This document shows positions 55,719-64,000 of a stretch of DNA of 64,000 nucleotides, in pieces. The position numbers and the translations under genes are program-made. The first letter of the stretch is position 1. Every line of letters begins with the position of its first letter. The DNA comes from Fallopia convolvulus (Eukaryota; Streptophyta; Magnoliopsida; Caryophyllales; Polygonaceae). The notes below the pieces were generated by a model. That model was not told the origin of the DNA. It searched no databases and saw only the letters and a program-made list of their open reading frames with translations. The stretch spans positions 10,630,091 to 10,694,090 of the forward strand of contig OZ024727.1 in assembly GCA_964016875.1 (NCBI GenBank), in the 5' to 3' direction.

Positions 55719-57580
55719 GCGGTAGTTTCCATCTATCACCTGAAGATGAAGTTCCCCATCGACGGCGGGGTTGGAGAGGTAAAAGGCAATCAGGAGGAAG
55801 GTTACGCGACCTCTGCAAAACAAAAGTGTCCGGTATTCATGGTGGAGTCCCCCGGCGAGGCCGACTTCAAAGTCCGGGACATCACGGTCCCCACCCTTGA
55901 GCTAGAAAGAAGGGTGATATCCCCCTTCGAGAGCGAGTCCGAGAAGATCTACCTCGGAGAATGCCTCTCGGGGGCGTCAACGACGTCGCTAGAAGCCCTG
56001 CTTGCTGGGTCCCGCGACGTGTTCGCTTGGACTGCAAAGGACCTCCGAGGTGTCCCGCGGATCGTGGCCCAGCACTCTTTGAACGTCGATGTCACCACTC
56101 GCCCCGTGGTGCAGCGACGAAGAAAAATGAATGAAGAAAGGGCGAACGCCGCAAATGATGAGGTGGCGAAATTGCTGGCCGCGGGGTTCATTCGCGAGGT
56201 TCAGTACCCCCGGTGGTTGTCCAACATCGTGCTTGTCAAGAAAGCCAGCGGGAAGAGGAGGAAACATCCTTCATCACCCAGCGAGGCACTTATTGCTACA
56301 AAGTCATGTCGTTTGGTCTAAAGAACGCGGGGGCCACCTTTCAACGACTCGTCGACCGCGTCTTTAAGAATCATCTAGGAAGGAACGTGTCGGCTTATGT
56401 CGACGATATTGTTGTCCGGAGCAAGACCCCTGAAGAGCATCTGGTCGACCTCGTTGAGTTCTTCGCCCCTCTTAGGCACAACCGTCTCAGCCTGAACCCC
56501 GAGAAGTGCGTCTTCGGCGTGTCATCGGGAAAATTTTTAGGTTTTATGATCAGCGAGTGCGGGATCGACGTAAACCCCGCCAAGGTCGAGTCGATCCTCT
56601 CAATGAGGTCACCACGATCTCGCACTGAGGTGCAACGGCTCAACGGTGTCGTCAACTATCTAGGGAGATTTTGCTCCCGCTTGGCGGAGAGGTCCCTGCC
56701 CTTTTTTGCGGCTCTCAAGCAGAACGACAAGTTCGTGTGGGATGAGAGGCTTGAGCTTGCTTTCTCTGAGCTAAAGGCCTTCCTGTCAAAGCTCCCCACA
56801 TTGTCGCCCCCAATGGCGGGCGAGGACTTGCAACTGTACGTGGCAGTTAGCCCCGAGACGGTCAGCGCGGTGCTGACCAAAAAGGCCACACACCCAGTCT
56901 ACTTCGTGAGTCGCGTGCTCCAGCCCGCGGAGCAGCGCTATTCCCCGGCAGAGAAGATGACACTAGCAGTTGTGACCGTCGCAAGGCGTCTACGCCCTTA
57001 CTTCCATGCGCACCCTAATTCAGGTCCTCTCTGACCTCCCACTTCGACAAATCCTCCACCAGCCCGCCCTCTCCGAGCGAATGACGAAGTGGGCAGTCGA
57101 GCTCTCCGAGTTTGATATCATCTACCTCTCGAGGACCGCCATGAAAGGGCAAGCCCTCGCTGATTTCATGGTGGAGGTCACCTTCCCTGAGACAGACGCA
57201 AGCTCGGAAGAGTGGAAGGTATTCGTTGACGGCTCACGGTGTGATGCAGGTGGTGGGGCTGGCGTATTCCTCGCTGGGCCCTCGATCGAGACGGAGTATT
57301 CCCTTAACTTCGCCTTCGAAGCCACCAATAACGAGGTCGAGTATGAGGCCATGATCGCCGGGATCGAGATGGCGCTCCTCAGTGGGGCTCGGAAAATCAG
57401 GGTCTACACCGACTCCGAGCTGGTTGCGCGCCAGCTCAACGGGCAGTACGACACCAGAACGGGGTTCCTGCCCGCGTACCGAGAAAAGGTCAAAGCCTTG
57501 GTGTCATGCCTGGAAACCTTCGCGGTTGAATCTATCCCGCGAACCTCGAACACCAAAGCAGATGCACCACGTGATGGTAG
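55719..57580 (+). pseudogene. Element 2 reverse transcriptase with two RNase H domains
   Basis: The linker and the start of the polymerase are clear (HSLNVDVTTRPVVQRRRKM, AGFIREVQYPRWLSNIVLVKKASGK). Then about 50 codons are missing near 56255: the frame jumps directly to ETSFITQRGTYCYKVMSFG, so the block containing the first catalytic Asp is gone. The YVDD motif at about 56397 remains. The first RNase H follows (VYFVSRVLQPAEQRYSPAEKM) with a frameshift near 57020. The second, archaeal-type RNase H at 57210-57440 is well preserved (FVDGSRCDAGGGAGVFL, ATNNEVEYEA, YTDSELVARQLNGQY). The two RNase H domains are the hallmark of Tat elements. The gene cannot make a working polymerase. Confidence 0.9.
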
Positions 57581-58850
57581 AAAGAAAACTCTCGCGGAGT
57601 GTGAACAACGAGGTTCTATCTGTCACTGCGGGGGATTGGAGGATCCCGATAACACGGTATGTGGAGAGCGGTGTCCTCCCAGAGGACCCCGCACAGGCCA
57701 GGAAGCTGAAAATGCAGGCGGCGCGGTATTGCGTCGTAGGTGGCTACCTTTATCGCCGAGGCTATGCTGAGCCCAACCTGTTGTGCGTACCAACCGAGGC
57801 TACGGAGCACATCCTCTATGAGGCCCATGAGAGGGTCTGTGGCGGCCACCCAGCGTGGCGAACCCTTTCGCATAAGATCGCCCACTTGGGGTACTTTTGG
57901 CCCACTCTCCGGCAAGACGCGAGGGCCTATGTCCAGCGATGTGACGGATGTCAGAAGCACGGTAACCTCCAGCACGCCCCGACCTCGCAGCTTCGCTCCA
58001 TACACGTGCCATGCCCCTTCGCGATGTGGGGGATGGACATCCTCGGCCCCTTCCCCAAGGCTGCTGGCCAGGTGCGTTATATCCTGGTCATTGTCGACTA
58101 TTTCACGAAGTGGGTTGAGGCACAAGCAATGGCAAAGATCACGGGGACTAAGGTCTGTAACTTCCTATGGAAGAACCTCGTCTGCCACTTTGGCGTCCCC
58201 ATGACCATCATGACTGACCATGGCCCCCAATTTGATTGCGAAGAGACTTGAACATTCTGCTCAGACCTGGGCATAACCATCAAGTTCTCCTCCGTGGCCC
58301 ATCCTCAGTCCAACGGCCAGGTAGAGAACGTCAATGCCCGCATCCTGTCCGATCTAAAGAAGCGGCTGGGCATGGCCCAAGGTCGCTGGGCGGAGCTTCT
58401 CCTGCTCGTCCTATGGACGTACCGCACCACCGCGCGCCGCGCAACTAGAGAAACGCCTTTCGCTCTAATCTACGGGTCGAAAGCCCTAGTCCCAGTAGAG
58501 ACCCTGGTCCCATCGGCGAGGGTGTTTGATTTCAATGAAAAGGAGAACGAGGCCAATCTCAAGGTCGAGTTGCTTTTCCGTGACGAGCTGCGCGAGGTAG
58601 CCGACCTTCGCTCCAGGGAATACAAGCGCCGCGTGGCTATCTACCATAATAAGAAGGTGAGACCTCGATTCCTGGTCACAAGTAACCTCGTCTTGAGGCG
58701 TACTGAAGGTGGCAAACTGGACCCCAACTAGGAGGGGCAGTACATCCTCGGCGAGGAGGTCGCACCCGGAGCTTTCAAGCTCAAAGACAATGAGGGGCGT
58801 ACCCTGAGCAAAACATGGAATGTCGACCGACTCAAAAAGTATTTTGTGTA
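57560..58850 (+). pseudogene. Element 2 integrase
   Basis: After a frameshift near 57560 the frame reads through a spacer to an HHCC zinc finger (AHERVCGGHPAWRTLSHKI...CDGCQKHG, 57820-57960). The core has MDILGPFPKA (Asp), TDHGPQF (Asp) and NGQVENVNAR (Glu). Nonsense codons: TGA at 58249-58251, where element 1 has CGG (Arg), and TAG at 58729-58731, where element 1 has TGG (Trp). It ends NVDRLKKYFV and TAA at 58848-58850. The catalytic residues are all present, but the two stops disable it. It is close to 1-893. Confidence 0.93.
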
Positions 58851-58944
58851 AACTCTCTGAACTCTGTTACTTCTCGCAAGTTTTATGAATAAAGGGTTGT
58901 GGAACTTTCAAAATCTCTCTCAAAAACGAAAACCTCTGTATAAT

Positions 58945-59740
58945 AAGTCCACCCCTCGCTTCCCGTTTGGGGTTGGAGAATCTCGTTAAGTCCACCCCTC
59001 GCTTCCCGCTCGGAGTTGGAGAATCTCGTTAAGTCCACAACTCGCTTCCCGCTTGGGGTTGGAGGATCTCTTTAAAGTCCACCACTCGCTTCCCGCTTGG
59101 GGTTGGAGAATCTCGTTAAGCCCACCCCTCGCTTCCCGCTCGGGGTTGGAGAACCTCGTTAAGTCCACCCCTCGCTTCCCGCTTGGGGTTGGAGAATCTG
59201 GTTAAGTCCACCCCTCGCTTCCCGCTTGGGGTTGGAGAATCTCGTTAAGACCACCCCTCGCTTCCCGCTTGGGGTTGGAGAATCTCGTTAAGTCCACCCC
59301 TCTCTTCCTGCTTGGGGTTGGAGAATCTCGTTAAGTCCACCCCTCGCTTCCCGCTTGGGGTTGGAGAATCTCGTTAAGTCCACCCCTCGCTTCCCGCTTG
59401 GGGTTGGAGAATCTCGTTAAGTCCACCCCTCGCTTCCCGCTTGGGATTGGAGAATCTCGTTGAGTCCATCCCTCGCTTCCAGCTTGGGGTTGGAGAATCT
59501 CGTTAAGTCCACCCCTTGCTTCCCGCTTCGGGTTGGAGAATCTCGTTGAGTCCATCCCTCGCTTCCCGCTTGGGGTTGGAGAATCTCGTTGATGAGTTAA
59601 GTCCACCCCTCGCTTCCCGCTTGGGGTTGGAGAACCTCGATTTTAAGTTGTGAAGTCCACCCCTCGCTTCCTGCTTGGGGTTGGAGAACCTCGTGTTTAA
59701 ATCCACCCCTCGCATCCCGCTTGGGGTTGGAGAAACTCGA
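58945..59740 (+). repeat. 43-bp tandem array, about 18 copies
   Basis: Units centre on CTCGCTTCCCGCTTGGGGTT and GGAGAATCTCGTTAAGTCCA, with the GCTTGGGG variant predominating. Length changes occur only in the last three units. It occupies the same place as the 11-copy array of element 1. Confidence 0.95.
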
Positions 59741-60059
59741 GTAAAACATGCGAGGTATGAGCGAGGTCCGAGCAAGGCTCGGGACCTCGGCGGATTCTTA
59801 TGAAGATCCGAGCGAAGCTCATGATCTCAATGCAGAATTAAACGCCCCCTGTGGCCCAAGTGCCACAATAGTTGTGACACTCGAACCATGGGTTTGGATG
59901 GGTATGAATGGACATATACAAGTAATTTAAAGCGAGAAGAACAAACAATCATAAGGTAAGAAAAGTGGCGTAAAATGAGGGCCACAAGGGCCAAGATGTT
60001 TAAATTACAGACCCCGCAGGGCCACCAAAAAAAACTTATTACAAAACCAGCAACATCCT

Positions 60060-62499
60060 TCAGATCTTCGAGGCTTCAGCGTCGGGGCCTTTGAGAGTCT
60101 CTAGGGCAGGAGGCGGTGTCGTGGACGGCTGGGACTTTGCACGTCTGCCACAGGTTGAGGCTCCGTAACTGCGGCTTTCAGGTCTCCCCGAGCGAGGTCT
60201 GCCGCGGTAGGTGCCTCGCTGGCCACAATCCCGTCCTCGTTGAGAAAGAACTCACATTCTCCCCCGGGCTCTTCTTCGTCAAGTCCCCCCATAGTCTCCT
60301 CATAATTAGGGATGAAGAAGGTAATGCGGGGGTCGATATGCATGTACTTCGCAACCGCCTGTTTGACCCCCATGCGGATGGGCTGGTGGAACATCTTCCT
60401 CACACTCTCCACCAACTCCGCCTTTTAGGCCTCGGAGTCCACGTACCTGGGGCTCGCGGCTTCCACCTCCTCGTTAAGCTCAACAACACGCCGTCGAAGG
60501 CTGGTGATCTCCTCCTCTGCTTTCTGAAGCTCCGCCTCCTTTTTCTTGAGGAATTGGTGCTCCGCGGATAGCTGACCCTTAAGCTTTGTGACTTCGCCCT
60601 TAAAATCCCCGACCTCTTCCTTTAAGTCCTTAACCTCCTCCTTCGCCTTCCTCAGCTCCTCCCTGACCCTAGCGGCGTCCTTGGCCTCATCCGCTGATGC
60701 GACCTCCGCGGCGCGAACACGCTTCTCGGCCTTCGCGAGGTCTTTTCCCCTCTTCTCAATCTCGGTGTTGCGCTCTTTGAGCCTCGCCTCCATCCTATCC
60801 ATGTTCCTATGGAGGAGGCCGACACGACCGCAATTGTAGTTCGCGAAGAAGTTATTCTGAAACAAAAGAAGAGTACGTTAAAACAAAAATGATAGAGCCA
60901 ATCAAAAAACAACCCCGTAAGAGTAAGGCGAACCATCGCTGAGTAACGGAGGATCTCGTCGTTAAGGGCGGCCTCCGAGAGGTTGTTGGCCCATGCAACC
61001 TCCTCTGTCCAATATGTCATGTCCCAATCCTTGGACGCGCCCCGGGAGGGACTGGGGCAATTGAACTTGTCGGCAGGAGGCCCGGTAGCCGAGACAACTC
61101 GGCTCTTTGAGCCGGGGCGCTCGATCATTCGCCCCCTGGGGTCCCCCCTTGGCCATCCCCTTTCTGCTTCTTCCTTTTTTCTCCGCGGGGAGACCCCACG
61201 CCCTTTCTCTTGGACCCGGCTTTGTCACCGGATCCTCGGGAGGCTTGGGATGACGTTCTTACGACGTCCCCCTTAGTCGCGGGCCCCTCGCTCGTCTTCG
61301 CCTTAGGCTCCTACGACGTCGGGGTTGTGGCCTTCGACTGCAAGGCGGGTGGCCTCGCCTGCGGCGTCGGTTCATTGATAGCAATCCCCTTCTGACCTCG
61401 GGGAACTGGGGCAATGGAAGTAGAAGTCACATGCCTCTTTCCCTGCGACTTCGAGGTAAGAGCGCTTAAGAGGTCAACCACTGTCAAAAAAGAACGTAAA
61501 AAGTAAGTTAGATATAAAAATCAGTACAGATAGCGGGGTTTTCAACCTCGCGGCCCAAAGACGACGTTAAAACAAAATAAACTAGTAAGATTTCTCAACC
61601 TCGCTACCGAGCAACAAAGAGCAAGTAAACAAAGGAAAGCAAGAGAAATAGTAAAGTACCCTCCTTGCCCGTGCCGGGGGGAAGGGCGAGACTCAGGCCG
61701 GCCCGCTCAAGCCGGTCCTGTGCCAGGTACCTCTGGTACGGTTCCTGTTCCACCGGGGCATATCGAGCCTTGAGTGCCTTAATCTCGGCAACTGTATGCG
61801 AACCCACGGACCGGACGAAGACACCCGGCGCCGTGGGAAAATTAAGATATCTCCCAGTAAGGTCCCGAACCAGGAACCACTTTGGCTTCCACGGCCCGAC
61901 ATTCGAAGGAGCCGTAGTGATTTTGATGCCCGACAGGTTAAGGTTGATGAGGCAGGACCGTGGCTCCCTCCTCGCTAGGAACAGAGTTGACATATTATCA
62001 CAACTCGGCCCGTCCCCGAGCTCACGTTTGCTAATCGTGTAGGCACACAGCAACCTCCAAGCATTTGGAAACAGTTGTGCAGGACAGACCTGCATGGCCC
62101 ACAGAAATTCGGCAAGGTGCGGGGCCAGAGGTAACCTAAAACCCGCCTGAAGACTGAAAAGGTGCACGACCACACACGTTTCGTAGGGCGCCAAGGAGCA
62201 ACCCCCTCTTCGGGAAGCGCTAGCTCGACTCCCTCGGGCCAAGCGATGTCCTTAGCAATAGCCACGAGGTCTTTAGGCTTTAGCTTGGTGGGTACCCCCT
62301 CAGACAGAAAAACCTCGCGGCCCCCCGAGGACATAGGGATCCGTTCCTCGAGGATAGGTGGAACGCAGGACACGGCGTCGGTGATATACGCCGCAGCAAA
62401 ACTCGCAGGCTCGTAGGACGTGGAAGTCGGGGCCGCTTCAACCCCCGACCTCACCGCAATCTCGGCAACAACCTCATCGGAGACGGAAGACGAGGCCAT
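60060..62499 (-). pseudogene. Antisense accessory gene of Tat element 2
   Basis: Coding exons 62499-61660, 61480-60934 and 60856-60060, with the leader intron acceptor at 62753 and donor at 63411. Splice positions match element 1 one for one. The start is MASSSVSDEV. The PF04195-like block is FSLQAGFRLPLAPHLAEFLWAM...QLFPNAWRLLCAYTI...SNVGPWKPKWFLVRD. The Lys/Arg-rich middle has RGEKRKKQKGDGQ. The coiled coil is RNMDRMEARLKERNTEIE. Breaks: a frameshift near 62205, stops in the middle exon (near 61316 and 61127) and one near 60427. The element 1 stops in the first exon are absent here, so the two copies were broken independently. Function is unknown; known Tat elements carry comparable antisense ORFs. 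Confidence 0.75.
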
Positions 62500-63410
62500 T
62501 TCAACACCAGAATATACGCGAAGTCGAGGAAAGCGCGAGTTGATAGAAACAGCGGAGTCGCTAGAAGAGGGCTCGTTGAAGACTAACGAGGGAGACCTCA
62601 GGTTTTGGGTATCGCTCGGCTCAACACTCCCTGCGGACTCGGAGACCTCCTCGTAAAAACCCTCTTGGACTTTAAACGCGAAGCCTGACGGGGCGCTCAC
62701 AGAGGCTCTCCTAGGCGTGAAAGAACGACGTCCAGGCCACGAAAGGCGAGCACCTGGATAAGAAAAGAGGTTTGAGACGTCGGTCAAAATAACAAAGGGA
62801 AAGAGAGCACGAGGTCATCACATCAACAGAAAAAAGAGAACGCGAGGTCACAAGGGAAGAAAGTCCACGTGGAAACCCTAAACCTACTCTGACAAGATAG
62901 GACGGCTGAGGAGAATGTGAAGCGCCAAAAGGAGGAAAGAGAAGGAAGAATGCCAACCAACGGTGGAGGCCAGCGGTGGAAGCCAAAACATCCCGTCAGT
63001 CGAACATCATGACGTTTGGGCTCCCGAGGATTTCAAAGATTCAAAATGATGGAAAAAAGCAAGCATCCAGCCGTCAATTGACAGGCGAAGGGTGCAGGGG
63101 CATGGCGGTCGCCACAACTGCCCCACCGTCTCCCCACAACGGCACTAGCGAAAAACACCAAGAAGCCACCGTTGCCCACCAAGAAACCAAACCAAGACAA
63201 GAAACAGAAAAAGAAAAAAGAAAAGAGGCGGCAAGGGAACCACGCCAAGATAACGGCCACCCTCACCACCGTCTCGCTGCCACGGCGCTGGCGAAAAACG
63301 CCAAAAAACAACTGTCGCCCCTCTAGAACAAGGAGCGGAAAGCACACAAAAGAAGAATCGAAGGCGACAAACACCGAAAAAGAATGAGAAGAAGGAGGTC
63401 GAGAACTTAC

Positions 63411-63581
63411 TTGTTTAGAATCGGCGTAGAAAGAGCGGTGGTACAACCGGAAAGTAGCGGAGGCTCGTCGGAAACCGCCTGAAGAAACCGTTCGCAGGAA
63501 GTCTAAAAAACAAAGAAAGAGAAGGTGAAGATGTTGGGGGAGAAGATGAAGGGGAAGCGTGTAAGATACGCCCTTATAAAG
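63411..63581 (-). promoter_or_regulatory. TATA box and leader exon of the antisense gene (element 2)
   Basis: CTTTATAAG at 63581-63573 on the minus strand, then a leader to the donor AACAA|GTAAGT at 63411. Same arrangement and near-identical spacing as at 5164-5340. Confidence 0.6.
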
Positions 63582-63833
63582 AGCAGGTTTGGGCCTCCCC
63601 CGCTCCAGAAAGGCTTATTGGGCCTATTCCACCTGAACGACCCATTAAGCAAGATATGAAGAGCGGGCCCAGAAAGCCTCACCCATGCGAGCAAGAGAAA
63701 AGCCTAAGTACGGAGCCTCGCAAGGAGAAAACCTCCCAAGATGCCCTCCCAACCTCCAAAACCTCGTACCCCGCGACCTCAAGGAGCTTATGCCCTGTGG
63801 CCCTCGGGGGGAGGTCCCCAGGCCATGGGGTTG

Positions 63834-64000
63834 TGATGATGTCCAAAATACTAAAGTAAGAAGTGGGCCCGGGGTACAAAGAACAAACGGACCCGACGGG
63901 ATTCCCAAGGATGATTTTGGGTCCTACGTCCGTATCCCTCGGTTATTCTAAACAAAGTTACTACCCCCGCGAGGTCCCCTGAAACCTTGGAACGAGTCCT
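63834..64000 (+). repeat. Start of the 3' LTR of Tat element 2
   Basis: 167 bp matching 52847-53013, starting TGATGATGTCC. The window ends inside it. Confidence 0.92.

Larger units (their letters stand above)
52847..64000 (+). mobile_element. Tat-lineage Ty3/gypsy element 2 (runs off the right edge)
   Basis: 5' LTR, primer site, gag, protease, reverse transcriptase, RNase H, a second (archaeal-type) RNase H, integrase, 43-bp array, antisense spliced gene and the first 167 bp of the 3' LTR. It is inserted into copia B, and the five bases before it are ACACT. The two LTR starts differ at about 11 of 167 positions, so the insertion is older than element 4. Several nonsense codons, frameshifts and a deletion in reverse transcriptase make it non-autonomous. 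Confidence 0.93.

Noticed and set aside
58945..59740. Possible CRISPR array
   Set aside because: Units are contiguous with no unique spacers, and the context is a plant retrotransposon.
58986..59775. Peptide frames of repeated TRFSNPKREARGGLNEIL type on the minus strand
   Set aside because: They come from the 43-bp array, whose unit is not a multiple of three, and the same peptides arise in several frames.
1..64000. Elements 1 and 2 as the two ends of one giant element
   Set aside because: Each has its own integrase, array and antisense gene; their LTRs are clearly diverged and unrelated nested elements lie between them.

Overview
This is a stretch of plant nuclear DNA, most likely from a eudicot. 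It has spliced genes with GT..AG introns, AT-rich intergenic DNA, and the usual plant repeats: Ty3/gypsy and Ty1/copia LTR elements, a mariner-like element, MITEs and Helitron-like DNA. I cannot name the genus. Transposable elements make up roughly three quarters of the window. Only one conserved host gene is clear, an ARPC2B-type subunit of the Arp2/3 actin-nucleating complex, at 43210-45171 (+). A small secreted or membrane peptide gene at 46318-46584 (+) is plausible.

Layout. 1-6484 is the 3' part of a Tat-lineage Ty3/gypsy element (element 1): integrase, a 43-bp tandem array, an antisense spliced accessory gene, then the 3' LTR. 6485-11738 is AT-rich repeat DNA: a tRNA-like head with a GGTTCAT-rich tail, a possible two-exon small gene, a TIR element with GTTCACAT repeats, and a PIF/Harbinger-type MITE. 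11739-27517 is a complete LTR element (element 3; TSD TATGT) carrying only gag and protease. Nested in it at 13303-24349 is a second LTR element (element 4; TSD GACTA, 2865-bp LTRs, chromovirus-like, decayed interior). 27518-28855 holds a promoter-like fragment on the minus strand. 28856-32892 is a mariner-like element with a broken transposase. 33890-36438 is the 3' end of another long-LTR element. 36529-38868 is a Helitron-like insertion.

38869-46778 is the gene island: ARPC2B-like gene, a duplicated copy of its promoter, a Stowaway-like MITE, a 490-bp palindromic MITE and the small peptide gene. 46779-50075 is a decayed copia element (A). 50076-50850 is a second copy of the tRNA-like/GGTTCAT family. 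50862-52846 is the 3' part of another copia element (B, minus strand). Its reverse transcriptase is split by a second Tat element (element 2), which fills 52847-64000 and runs out of the window inside its 3' LTR.

How the parts work together. None of the LTR elements looks autonomous. Element 2 has lost the core of its reverse transcriptase, element 3 has no pol, and element 4 has only integrase ruins between LTRs that are still very similar. Any movement must have used proteins supplied in trans. The two Tat copies share a notable design: an antisense gene with its own TATA box, a conserved leader intron, two further introns and a coiled-coil C-terminus. That gene faces the sense gag-pol unit from just inside the 3' LTR.
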